From positions 187,112,936 to 187,176,935 of the forward strand of contig CM077676.1 in NCBI GenBank assembly GCA_039707655.1: a stretch of 64,000 nucleotides of DNA, given 5' to 3'. Below, in pieces: positions 48,304 to 59,429 of this stretch (its first letter is position 1; every line of letters starts with the position of its first letter). A program made the position numbers and the translations under genes. The notes beneath the pieces were generated by a model. That model saw only the letters and a list, made by a program, of their open reading frames with translations, was not told the DNA's origin and made no database searches. Source of the stretch: Elymus sibiricus. Taxonomy: Eukaryota; Streptophyta; Magnoliopsida; Poales; Poaceae.

Positions 48304-48747
48304 AGAAATTGAACCGCACTGCTCCTGTCAAGCAAGCGCATTGCCGCGTTAGTGCGAGGCCGAGCCAGGAACGAGCCGGAGCAGGCGACGACGCGGCGTG
48401 CCGCGGCGTCACATGCGGAGGCGAGTCCTTCACATCCGTGACCCCACTATCTATCTTAGGGGTGTTTGGGGGGGTGCGGTTGTTCGGGGGGGAAACAGAA
48501 TAACCGCACTGTGCGTGTCAAGCAAGCGCACTGCCGCGTTAGCGCGAGGCCGAGCCGGGGTGGGGAGGGGGGGTCGGGACCCCCCACCCCCGGCGAGGCC
48601 GAGCCAGGAACGAGCCGGAGCAGGCGACGACGCAGCGAGCCGCGGCGTCGCATGCGGAGGCGAGTCCGTCACTTCCGTGACCCCACTATCTATCTTAGGG
48701 GTGTTGGGCGGGTGCGGTTGTTCGGGGGGGAAACAGAATAACCGCAC
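48304..48747. repeat. GC-rich tandem duplication at the right end of the block
   Basis: Two units, about 48304-48510 and 48511-48747, share GTCAAGCAAGCGCA, GCGAGGCCGAGCC, CTATCTATCTTAGG and GTGCGGTTGTTCGGGG. Unit 2 has an extra palindromic G/C tract (about 48556-48592) flanked by a repeat of GCGAGGCCGAGCC. The second unit is cut by the LTR at 48748. The GC-rich frames here are by-products. Confidence 0.85.
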
Positions 48748-51700
48748 TGTAACACCCCTGAGTAATGAGCCATGGTGATCATCAATTTAATGCTAAGCTA
48801 CTTTGTTTTGCAAAGAATGATCACGGTGAAATCATATCTCATTTCAAATTCCACCACTGAATTCAAATTCAAATGCAAGTGAAATTTGAAGTTGCACAAA
48901 AATTGCTGTAAAAATGTTCATCATTTAGCAAAAATTCCCAAACAAATAATTGTTGTGGAAAACAACATTTCTTATTTACTAAATGGGCAGTAGCAATTTA
49001 TTCAGTGCCATTTCAGCATTTTAAAATGCAATTTCATTTGTGAAAAATCCAAAATGAAATCTTTTGCTCCCCAATCTTCTATGGCAGTGCCAAATAACAC
49101 TAAGTATTTATGTGGCTTAGTCCCACATTTTTAGAAAGTGATTTGGTAGCTCCAATTATTCCTAAACAGTTTCTGTTTTTAAAATAAAAGAGAAAACAGG
49201 AAACTGTAAAAAGAAAAAGGGGAAAGCCCCTGTGTCACTTAGCCCACTAAGCAACAGTGGCAAAGCTCAGCCCACTTCTCCCCCTCCCCTGTCGTCTTCC
49301 CCACCTGCTCCCATTCCCCCATGTCACTGCCGCCATGGAGGAGCTCGCTGCGTAGGCTGCAGCCCGCCACGGTGCCGGGGCAGTTCAGCTGGGAGGATAA
49401 GGACCCCCCTTGCATCCCCCCTGGACCTCTGGCTCCCCTCCTCCCCTCTCCCTCGCGCTCTCTCGCCTTCTTCTGCCTCCACCGAACGCTGCCGCCTCTG
49501 CCGCCTCGCCGTGGCCGTGGTCAACGGCCTCTGCGTACCGCGCCGAGCTGTCCCACAGCTTCCCCGTCGTCGACCCCGACCTCTGCGCGCCCGCGGCTGA
49601 CCGGAGCTGCTACCCTGCAACGACTACGCCCTTGTCTTCTACCTCGGGCCGACGAGATCGCCGCGAGCGCTCCGTCGCCTCTGGTGTCTCCCCGCGCACG
49701 CTGGCCTGCCCTGCCGATCCGCTGTAAGCCACCAGAGCGCCTTGGCACCTCCCTTCACTTCCTGGCTCGCTCTAGCACCGCGCTCGTTTGCCGTAGTTCC
49801 GCCGCCGCCCGGCGCCGTCGTTCGACCCGTTTCCGGCCACCCCGAGCCTCACTGCAGCCACCTTCGGATGCGGACGGGCGAGAGCTACGCTCCGGTGGCC
49901 TCGGCTCACCAGGGCGCGGCCCGTGGACAAATCACGTGCGGCTCCGCCACGTCGGGCTGCTGCCGCCGGTTAAACGCCGACCAGTTCGGTTAATTAACCC
50001 CCCACTAACAGCCCCCCCTAAGACGCTGACGAGTGGGCCCGTGCCCTGTAGCTAATTAAATCTTAGGATAGTTTTACTGTTCATCGGTGTCGCTGACAGA
50101 GCGGGCCCGTAGCCTAATTTAATTAGTTAGACAAATCTAAACACTGTTAATTTAGCTCTGAGTCTGATAGCTGGGTCCCCCTGGGCCCAGTTGACACAGT
50201 TGACCTGGTCAACCTGCTGACTGGGCCAGTCCAGTCACTGGGAGGTGGATCCAGTGGGCCCTTTGACCAGTCAGCGGGGTCAAAGTTGACTGCTGAGTCA
50301 GCTTTGACCTGGCCCCACTTGTCATCCACAGTGGCTAGCCCACAGTGGGTGTAAAAAGTATTTTGGCACTGTTCTGGATAATTCGGATTAAATAAATTCC
50401 TGTGATTTTCAGAAAATGATTAAAACTACAGGAAATCGTAGAAATTAATCCGTTGCTCGGATGGAAAAGTTTTCAACATGAAATTTGATCAGAAAAATGA
50501 GACGAATCCGAATATGTGGTCAAAATGCTTGACCATCACTCCTAACCATCTGAACATGGAACCTTCCCTCCGGTTCAGTATACCGATAACTGCCTAAACG
50601 TCGGGAAAATATCCCAGATGTTTTCCGGCTTCGTCTGATACATGTAGCGTTGCGTTAGTTCACCCCCCAATGCTGCATTTTCCCATGCCATGCATCGTGT
50701 TGTTATTGTGTGCTTTTATTTATTATTTCTTCCCCCTCTTCTTTCTGATAGCCTCCGAGACCGACGCAGCTCCGGAGACCGACTACATCCTCGAAGACCC
50801 CTCTTTTGCCGCAGAGCAACCAGGCAAGCAAACCCAGTTGGCGCATGCCTATATTACCTATTCTTTCTCCCTCCTGCTTGCATTAGAATTTGCTACTGCT
50901 TTTGATTGATCCTATTCTAATGCATAGCCTGATTTTGTAAACTGCTATTGATACTTTACCTGCTATCCTAAATGCCTAGTATAGGTTGGATGGAAATCCA
51001 TCTGTGGCCCCTCTTCCTTGTCCTAGATGCCCCGCTTAATTACCATCACATTGATCGATGTGATCGACGGGCTGTGACCTACACATCACCACACCCCCCC
51101 CCCTAAGTTGTTCGACTCTGCAGAGCTAATATAGAGTACCGAGGGTGATACCTCTTATCTCACTCCTGATGTTGCCTCTGTGGTTCAGCTGGTCGGTTGT
51201 GGGTACCGAGGGTGATTCTTCTTTCACCACCTCCGACGAAGCTTCTGTCGTGCAACTCCTCGAGTGTGAATCCATCGAGGGTGATTCCTCCGGGTTCACC
51301 TTGACGGATACGTCAAGTGGGAATCCAAAGAGGGTGATTCCTCGGATTCCTCCTTGATGTTATGGACACACGGGTACTTCGACAATTACCACAGTCCTTT
51401 GTTGAAGTCGGGTCGACCCCGAGGGGTACCCGCGAGAGATACAATAGAAAGTCGGGCGGGCCCGGAGAGCACCCGCGAGAGTTACTGTGGCGGCTGGCTG
51501 TTTAGCGGTACCACCCAGGTTGTGGTGGCAGCTCCGGACTTGTCTCGACAGCCGTCACTTAAATTAACAATGCACTAACGGATTTGGGTATTGATCTGAG
51601 TTGGCCACTGGCCTATACGCACTGCCACCACACGGGATAATGGTTTAATGGGGCCCTCGGCGCCGTATGTATCAGCCGAAAGCTCTGTCAGACATCCAGT

Positions 51701-52765
51701 TCTGCATTGCGGCACGGCCGGGTCGGCACCCCAGAGGTGGTGCCTGGATCGCCCTGCTCGCAACGACCCGGAGTGCAAAGGGGGATGGGCCCAAGAACCC
51801 TGAGCACTTAGGATGTAGACCGGCGAGGACCTCTCTACTGAGGTCTAGGTAGGGCTGCGGTGTGTCGATCAGCCGAGGCCGGGCATGACCCAGGAAAGTG
51901 TGTCCGGCCAGAGTTAATCGAGTGTGTTGGGTAACAGTAGTGCACCCCTGCAGGGAAGAAATATCTATTCGAATAGCCATGTCCACGGTAACAGGACGCT
52001 CAGTGTTGTATCCCGATCTACTACTACTTGAACTGGATACATGTTAATTAATTGTAAGCTCCGGGATCGCTTTCACGCAGGGAGTCGAGGAAGGATCTCT
52101 GGGCGTTGCTACTACATGCTTGATGCTTTAATATATGTTGCAAATCTGTACTCTTCTACTGCTGCAAGACGCTTAAGATGCTAGTCTTCGATAGGCTAGG
52201 CTTTCCCATCTATTTTGGCATTCTGCAGTCCAGTCCACCGATATAGCCCTTCTTTTGGAACCAATGCATAAGTAGAATAGATCTGATGTAAGTCTTGCGA
52301 GTACTTTGGATGAGTACTCATGGTTGCTTTGCTTCCCTTTTCCCCATGCCCGATTGCTGCGACTAGATGGTGGAGCCCCGGAGTCAGCTACCCCCGTCGA
52401 TGACTACTACTACCCCCTTGGAGGAGGTTACTACTACGTGGAGACCGCCGACGACCAGGAGTAGATAGGAGGCTCCTAGGCAAGAGGCCTGCGCCTTTCG
52501 ATCCAGTGTTTTTATTTTGCCCCGCCTTCTAAAGGCCTATCTGTTTTACTTTTATATCTGTACTCAGATATCTAATGCTTTCGCTGATGCTTGTATGACA
52601 TCGAGTTTATGTATTCGAGCCCTCGAGGCCCCTGGCTTGTAATATAAAGCTTGAATTATTTTATTTTGTGTGGAGTTGCGTTGTGATATCTTCAAGTGAG
52701 TCCCTAGGCTTGATCGTGTGCATTTGCGTGTATGATTAGCGCACGATTAAGTCGGGGGCGTCACA
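48748..52765 (+). repeat. 5' LTR (about 4.0 kb) of a plus-strand Tekay-like element
   Basis: It starts TGTAACACCCC, ends GGGGCGTCACA, and is followed three bases later by a tRNA-Met PBS. A GC-rich leader-like region covers about 49230-50060. Shared palindromic blocks lie at 51965-51988 and 52299-52319. The left flank is CGCAC; its 3' LTR and TSD partner are out of view. Confidence 0.85.
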
Positions 52766-53215
52766 AGTTGGTATCAGAGCCGATTGCCTGTAGGAAGCCC
52801 CTTTCCAACTCCTTGGCCGAAGTTGAGTCTAGTCTTTGCAAAATTGTTTTACTAACATGGCTGTGTGGCTTACGGGCCCACGTCGCCAATGGGTGGTATT
52901 AGGATCTTTTATTCCTCTTCTTTACTCTGGGATTCTAATCCCTCCTCTATTCGGGTTAAAGATTTTGCTAACACTAACATTAGGTTCTCGTGTTCACATC
53001 CACCCGGAGAGCTGGATTGCCTGCAATTATTCCTTTCCATTGGTCTGTTTAATCTGATCATCACATTTTCCTTTCCATTGGTCTGTTTAACCTTTATTAC
53101 AATCTAGTCATTATCCGAGCAGTGATAATTCCCTGCTTAAGTCCACACCTCCAAATAAAACCTTGTCACTATTGTTGATGACATTCCGGTAACCACCGAT
53201 GGACGAGAACCTTGC
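52766..53215 (+). other. PBS and start of the internal region, interrupted
   Basis: The PBS TGGTATCAGAGC is at 52769-52780. About 430 bases of leader follow without a gene before the minus-strand element begins at 53216. Confidence 0.8.
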
Positions 53216-56200
53216 TCTAGCACCCCGGATCAGAGAACCGGTTTACCAGTGTTTCCAGCACAGAGATCATGTCTTCTGGAAACACACAACAACTTGGAGC
53301 AGAACAGAACTGAACTTTATTAAATATCTCGAGTACAAGCTCATAATTTACATCGATAGCGAGGCCGGAAGCACTGCAGGTGCTGAGAACAATATCTATA
53401 TTATTTATGGAACATAGCAGGGCCTCGATTCTACTGGGTAGACTACGGCGTAGCGGAACGTAGCGCGGGAAACTCCATCCACAGGGACACTGCTGTGGAC
53501 ACGGCCTAGCTAGCATAGCACGAACCTTCGGGACCTCCGTCCTCGGCTTCTCCTGCATCTGGCATGATATGCCAGGTGAGTACTTGGAATGTACTCGCAA
53601 GCTCATGGCAACCAAAACAGTGCAGCAAACAATAGCATGGCAATTAGCAGGTTAATCAGATTAAGTTTCTCACTTACTGGTACCCAGTACCAACTTACTC
53701 TCATCTGGGTTGTCCCACAACCCTCGGAATGCTCACCATCCAGAGAGTACTTCCGAACATAAGACAAGTTCTTCCATCATTACCATCCTAGAGAGGCCTA
53801 AACGGACTGTCCAATACCGTGGACGCGGCTATTCGAATAGGTTTTTACACTCTGCAGAGGTTGCGCACTTTACCCACACCATGGAGTACCTGGCCTCGTG
53901 ATCCCATTCGGGTGGACCGGTGGTACTCCAACGAAACCTGCCTGACTCGTGACCCCTCTATTGTACCACCGACAATCATACCCTCCCAGGGTCATGTCCT
54001 GGGTGGCCCCTGTGTCACCCCGTGACACCTGCCACCGTCGTGGCCACTAACTATCCCAAACGGGGATGCCGGCAAAATAACTCAACTGGGCTCACAGGAT
54101 TATGCTCGTCTACCTGATCAGGGCAGCACGCACGCATAACCCTTCCTAGTTTGGTGGTACCGATAAAAGAGCACAAAGCCAGACCAAGTCAAGACCATCC
54201 CATACCGGCAAATGTGGCTGCACGGAAAAGTCCGGGTAGGTGGCTCTTGATCAACCAACTAAGTTTAATATAAAATAATGCATGAAATTCAATTAAATAA
54301 CCAACACTATTGAAATACTTCATGCAATGGATGACATGGCTTGCCTTGCTCTGTTGGGTTGTCCACAAACTCCTGGGCTTCAAATCCAAAAGTATTTCCC
54401 TCTGTAAATATTTTTAAAGTGCAATAGAAAATGTCACATGCTACTGTTTTGAGCACCAGAAATTCTGTGAACATGGGAAAAATACCAAATTTGGCCAGAA
54501 AATAGAGGAGCTCAAGACAAACCAGATGCAAAAAGAATCAATTGATTTGGACTTATGGTTTAAAATTTATGAACGGTCAAAGTGCTGGTCAAAATCTGGA
54601 ATTAAACAGAAAATAGAAAATCTCTCAGGGGGCCACGTCGAAGGCGTAAAGTGGAGGGGCGCCTCCACTTACCGCTTCGGCGTGTCGCTGACTGGCGGGC
54701 CCCAGCTGTTAGATTTGAACGGGGAGGAGGGAAACAGAGAGGGAGTGGAGGTCCGGCGACGCTCGCCGGAGACACAGACGGCGGCGAGGTCCAGTGAGTA
54801 GCGGAATGGAACGAGCGCTTAGAGACGGTCACGCACGTACCAGTGGCTTCGCGAGAGATGGCCGGACGGCGTCATCCTCTTCCTCTCCGGCGGCGGCGGC
54901 GCTCGGGTGTCGTCGGAGATGGCGACTCCGGCAGCGATTCGACCGGGCAAGGGCTTGGGCGTGACCAGGAGGACGAGCTGAGCTCGATGGAGGAGTCAGC
55001 AGAGCTTGGGGAGGAGTGAATCGGCGGGGAGGCAGAGCTCGGGTGGCGGCGGATCTCCGGCGAGGTTCGAGGCCAGAGGGCCTCTCGGCCGTGGCTCACT
55101 GCTCGGGAGGACGATTGGGAGGAGGAGGAGTGGATTGAGGAGCTTGGGAGAGGCCAGGGAGGGGTATTTATAGGAGGAGGCGAGCTCGGGCGAGCTCTCT
55201 GGAATGGCCGGGACTCGGGCCACGTCGCCGGCGCGAGGACGCCTTGCTGGCTTGGCCGAGCATGGGAAACGAGAAGGGAGAGGGCAGGGAGGGTTAAGGC
55301 GCGGTGGCAGCTAGCGGGAGGAAGACGATGCGCCACGCGCCACAGTGCAGCCACGGGCGGCACAGTGGCCGGGTGCCGTGGCGGCCGTCGAGGGCGATTC
55401 CGGCGAGGAGAAGGATCGGGAGAGGGCTACGTGGACGGCAGCGGCTATGTCGGCACCTCAGGACACGAAATGGCAGCGAGAGGTCACTGGAATGACCTCG
55501 GCCGTCGCCGGCGAGGTGCAGAGCACGCGTACTGGCATGCCAGTACCGTGCTCACCACGGGAGGTGATGTCTTGAGGCTGTCCAAGTCCAGCTCACCGTG
55601 TCTAGGGCCTTCTCCTTTGATCATCTAGTGCCTCTGTATGCTTGGTTTGGCTAGGTTCACTCTGTTGTGAAGTGTAGCTTCAGCTACAGTTCCTAACAGC
55701 AATCTTGAGAGAGATCTAGAGAAGACATGAGCTAGGGATGGAGCCAAAGGAGATGTCTGGGGTGATCTATGTTGGAAGGACTCCAATCTGACCAAGTTTG
55801 AAAGGATTTGATCAAGATTTGGATATAGTTCATGTACAAGTGCTGTATTGAACCAGAAACAGAGATGAGCTTGATGCACACAACTGGTTAATCTCCTGGG
55901 GCTGAAAATTGGTGTGGCATGGTTATTTGGTGAGGAGAAGATGCCATAAAAATTTCAGCTCAATTGGAAACCTCTAGCTGGTACTTCCTTCACAGAGGTT
56001 CCAACTGAACAGAAACTTGGCAGAATATTGGTGATGAAAATTTGTACTGGACCAGATGATATTTTTGGATATTGTGGAACGATAGGTTCCCTAATATCTC
56101 AGGGAATATTCTTGGAATTAATTGAGTAGGGAAAATATGAGCTCCTTCACAAATGACCAGTACTGTCCAGAGATCAAATGGAGTTTTCTGGAATAAACTT

Positions 56201-56547
56201 TGTACTGGACCATGAGATGTTTTTGAAGATTGTAGGATTAGATGATGACAATAAGGTCTGGGATTAATTTGGGATTTTTCTGATCACCAGAACTATAGGT
56301 TGCTGTGTAACCCATAGTGATGACAGATTTTCCCAAAGGAAGAAAATGGATATTTGGGAGAGATAAAGAATTGGAAATTGTTCCAGATGGTGAGTGACAT
56401 GATTTTGGCAAGATGGTGAGGGCTTTGGATCACTGAGAGGAATTCATAAGTCCAAAGTCAACTGAAAAGGTTCAAAATCCAGCCAGATTGCAAATAAAGC
56501 CAGAAAGATTTCTAAAAGAAAAAGTTGCAAAAAACCTGGGTGTCACA
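53216..56547 (-). repeat. 3' LTR of the chromovirus (3,332 bp)
   Basis: In element sense it begins TGTGACACCC after the PPT. The far end reads CTAGA where the other LTR has CCACA, so the terminus is mutated. Relative to the 5' LTR it lacks about 90 bases near 54260 and about 16 bases near 53787. A TATA box, TATAAATA, lies at 55172-55165 on the minus strand, followed by a GC-rich leader and a donor-like GTACGTGCG near 54840. Confidence 0.88.
55161..55174 (-). promoter_or_regulatory. LTR core promoter (TATA box)
   Basis: The minus strand reads CCTATAAATACCCC, a strong plant TATA box, about 1.37 kb into the LTR. Everything downstream, including the shared palindromes, would be in the RNA leader. 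Confidence 0.65.
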
Positions 56548-59429
56548 AACCTACCCCCCTTAGAATGAATTTCGTCCTCGAGATTCGGTTGCTCAGGAAA
56601 CAAGTGTGGATATGCTGATCTCAGAAAATCCTCTCTTTCCCAGGTAGCCTCTTCCTCAGTATGGTGATCCCACAACACCTTGTAAAACTTAATTGTCTTA
56701 CTCCTGGTAGTCCTTTCCATCTCATCCAATATTCTGACAGGTCTTTCCTCGTATGCCAGATCTTTGGTTAATTCCAGCTCACTCATATCTGCCTGCTTGA
56801 TCGGAGGTGCAATGCACTTTCTCAACTGTGATATGTGAAAGACATCGTGAACATCTGCCAACTCTGGTGGTAACTCTAGCTGATATGCCACTCTGCCTCT
56901 TCTAGCCATGACTGGAAAGGGTCCGATATATCTTGGTGCAAGTTTTCCTCGGGTGTGAAACCTTTTTATTCCCTTCATGGGGGTAACTCGGAGATAGGCA
57001 TATTCTCCTGGTTCAAAAGTTACTTCCCGATGCTTTGGGTCATAGTAACTCTTTTGACGGGACTTGGCTTCTCGTAGACGTTCCTGGATATCCTTGACTT
57101 GTTTCTCACCCTCGAGCATCAAATCCGTGCCGAAGATACGGCTGTCTCCTGTCTGAGACCAATTTAAAGGAGTGCGGCATTTCCGTCCGTACAAAGCCTC
57201 GAATGGTGACATTTTGAGACTTGACTGATAACTGTTATTGTAGGAGAATTCTGCATAAGGTAGGCTACCCTCCCATTTGGGTCCATGGGAGAGAGCACAG
57301 GACCGAAGCATATCTTCCACTATCTGATTCACACGTTCTGTCTGCCCATCTGTCTGTGGATGATATGCCGTACTATGTTTTAGCACAGTTCCCAGAGCTT
57401 GATGCAGTCGTAGCCAAAATGCTGAGGTAAACAAGGAGCCTCTATCTGATGTGATAGACTTGGGTACTCCATGAAGGCTGACTATCCGGGACATATAGAG
57501 CTGTGTGAGCTGATTTGCGTTGAAAGTGGTCTTTACCGGAAGGAAGTGAGCCACTTTCGTAAGTATATCCACGATGACCCAGATAGCATCATGGCCTCTT
57601 GTGGACTTGGGTAGTCCGACAATGAAGTCCATGCATATGTCATCCCATTTCCACTGGGGAACTGGTAAAGGTTGCAGTAGCCCAGCGGGTTTCTGATGTT
57701 CAGCCTTGACTCGGTTGCAGATGTCACAGCATGCGACATAGTATGCTATGTCTCTTCTCATTCCTGGCCACCAAAAGGTTTCTCGCAAGTCCTGGTACAT
57801 GTTTGTTCCTCCCGGATGGATAGAATATGCAGATTCATGTGCCTCTCTGAGTATTCGCTGTCTCAGGCTGTCTTGATCAGGCACGCATATTCGGTTCTCA
57901 AACCATACAGTGTCCTGATCATCAATTCGGAAGGACTGAGCCTTTCCTAGCGGAATGCGCTCTCTGATCTCTTGTATTTCTTGGTCTGATCTCTGAGCCG
58001 CTTTAATTTCTTCCATAAGTGTCGGAGTAATTTCCAGTGTATCCGGGCTGGTTGGGCCGCATAACACCATATTCAACTTGGCAAATTCCTCTCGCAGCCT
58101 CGGATGCATTCCCTCCATGAGTGCATTCAGGGTACCTTGTTTTCTGCTGAGGGCATCGGCGACCACATTGGCTTTTCCCGGATGATAATTAATCCCAAGG
58201 TCATAATCCTTGACCAATTCAAGCCATCTTCTCTGCCTGAGGTTGAGATCAGGCTGAGTGAAAATATACTTGAGACTCTTGTGGTCCGTGTATATCTCAC
58301 ATCGCTGCCCAATGAGATAATGCCTCCAAATCTTCAATGCATGAATCACGGCTGCCAGTTCCAAATCATGAGTGGGATAGTTCTCTTCATGAGGTCGTAG
58401 CTATCTGGATGCATAGGCTACAACCTTTCCCTCTTGCATTAACACGCAGCCGATTCCACGCCTGGAAGCATCACAATATATGTCAAAGCTTTTGTGAATG
58501 TCTGGAAGAACTAAGACAGGGGCGGTGGTTAGCCTCGTCTTTAGCTCCATAAAGCTGCTGTCACATTCTTCCGTCTAGGCAAATTTGTGGTTCTTCTTCA
58601 GCAATTCTGTCAGTGGCTTGGCTATTTTTGATAAGCCTTCGATGAAGCGACGGTAGTAGCCTGCCAATCCCAGAAAGCTACGGACTTCTGTTACCGTGGC
58701 TGGGGTCTTCCAGTTTAATACCGCGGTCACTTTGCTGGGGTCGACAGCCACACCTTGTTCTGACAGAATGTGTCCCAGAAATCCCACCTCTCTTAGCCAA
58801 AATTCGCATTTACTGAATTTAGCATACAAGCGATGGGTCCTTAGTCTTTCCAGGACGGTACGGAGATGTTGCGTATGCTCCTCTTCATCTTTGGAGTAGA
58901 TGAGAATATCATCGATGAATACTACCACAAATTTGTCCAGAAAGTTCATGAAGACTTTATTCATCATGCTCATGAAGTATGCCGGATCATTTGTCAGCCC
59001 AAATGACATGACTGTAAATTCATACAGACCATATCTGGTGGTAAAGGCTGTCTTCGGGATATCCTCTTTTCTGATCTTTAGCTGATGATACCCCGTTCGG
59101 AGGTCAATCTTGGAGAATACTCGGGCTCCGTTCAACTGGTCGAACAAGTCATCAATGCGAGGGAGCGGATATTTATTTTTGATGGTGACCTCATTCAGCT
59201 GGCGATAGTCCATGCACATTCGTAGGCTGCCATCCTTCTTCTTGACAAACAGCACGGGTGATCCCCACGGTGAAGTGCTTGGACGAATATACCCTTTTTG
59301 CAATAATTCATCCAACTGTTTCTTCAATTCCACCAGCTCTGGGGAAGGCATGCGGTAGTACTTCTTGTATATTGGAGCAGTTCCGGGAACAACCTCAATA
59401 GCAAACTCTAGTTCCCGATCAGGTGGCAT
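56472..59429 (-). pseudogene. Chromovirus pol: RT, RNase H, integrase, chromodomain
   Basis: RT (59429-58575) has [17 protein letters not shown] and the catalytic [13 protein letters not shown] at 58575-58577 replaces a Trp codon, and a second TAG near 58398-58400 replaces a Gln codon. RNase H continues with [11 protein letters not shown]. The integrase shows the HHCC region, then D (CMDFIVGLP), D (ITSDRGSLF) and E ([11 protein letters not shown]). A GPF/Y-like stretch (RYIGPFPV) precedes a C-terminal chromodomain ([33 protein letters not shown]), which guides insertion through chromatin binding. The frame ends at 56472, about 25 codons inside the 3' LTR, overlapping the PPT (AAGGGGGGTAGGTT, 56548-56561). 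Confidence 0.92.

Larger units (their letters stand above)
31705..48747. mobile_element. Old transposon-like block with B3, exonuclease and Ulp1-like cargo
   Basis: This 17-kb block differs from its LTR-element neighbours: it is T-rich with short exons, carries plant-type genes on both strands, and is studded with about fifty copies of ACTGCA/AGCTGCA-type motifs. Ulp1-type genes are carried by MULE (KI/Kaonashi) and CACTA elements, so a class II element is likely. However, no transposase and no convincing terminal inverted repeat are visible. The left edge (GTTATTCTGCTAAC) and the right edge in reverse complement (GTTATTCTGTTTCC) share only about nine bases. The right end is cut by an LTR element at 48748. 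Confidence 0.5.

Noticed and set aside
31705..48747. Assignment of the block to MULE or CACTA
   Set aside because: No transposase, no CACTA terminus and no long TIR visible; the Ulp1 cargo alone does not decide the superfamily.
48398..48778. GC-rich frames at the right end of the Ulp1 block
   Set aside because: They are the tandem duplication read in several frames, with no domain.
49112..49128. A further USE-like TTAGTCCCACAT
   Set aside because: No TATA box at the right distance; probably chance.
49232..50055. Pro/Arg-rich frames up to 244 codons
   Set aside because: Composition-driven frames in the GC-rich part of an LTR; overlapping frames on both strands.
52769..52780. tRNA-Met-like sequence as a tRNA gene
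   Set aside because: Only the 12-base primer-binding site is present here and at 26155 and 62231; no cloverleaf.
54872..55363. 163-codon minus-strand frame with a Ser/Pro-rich product
   Set aside because: It covers the LTR TATA box and leader; no conserved motif.
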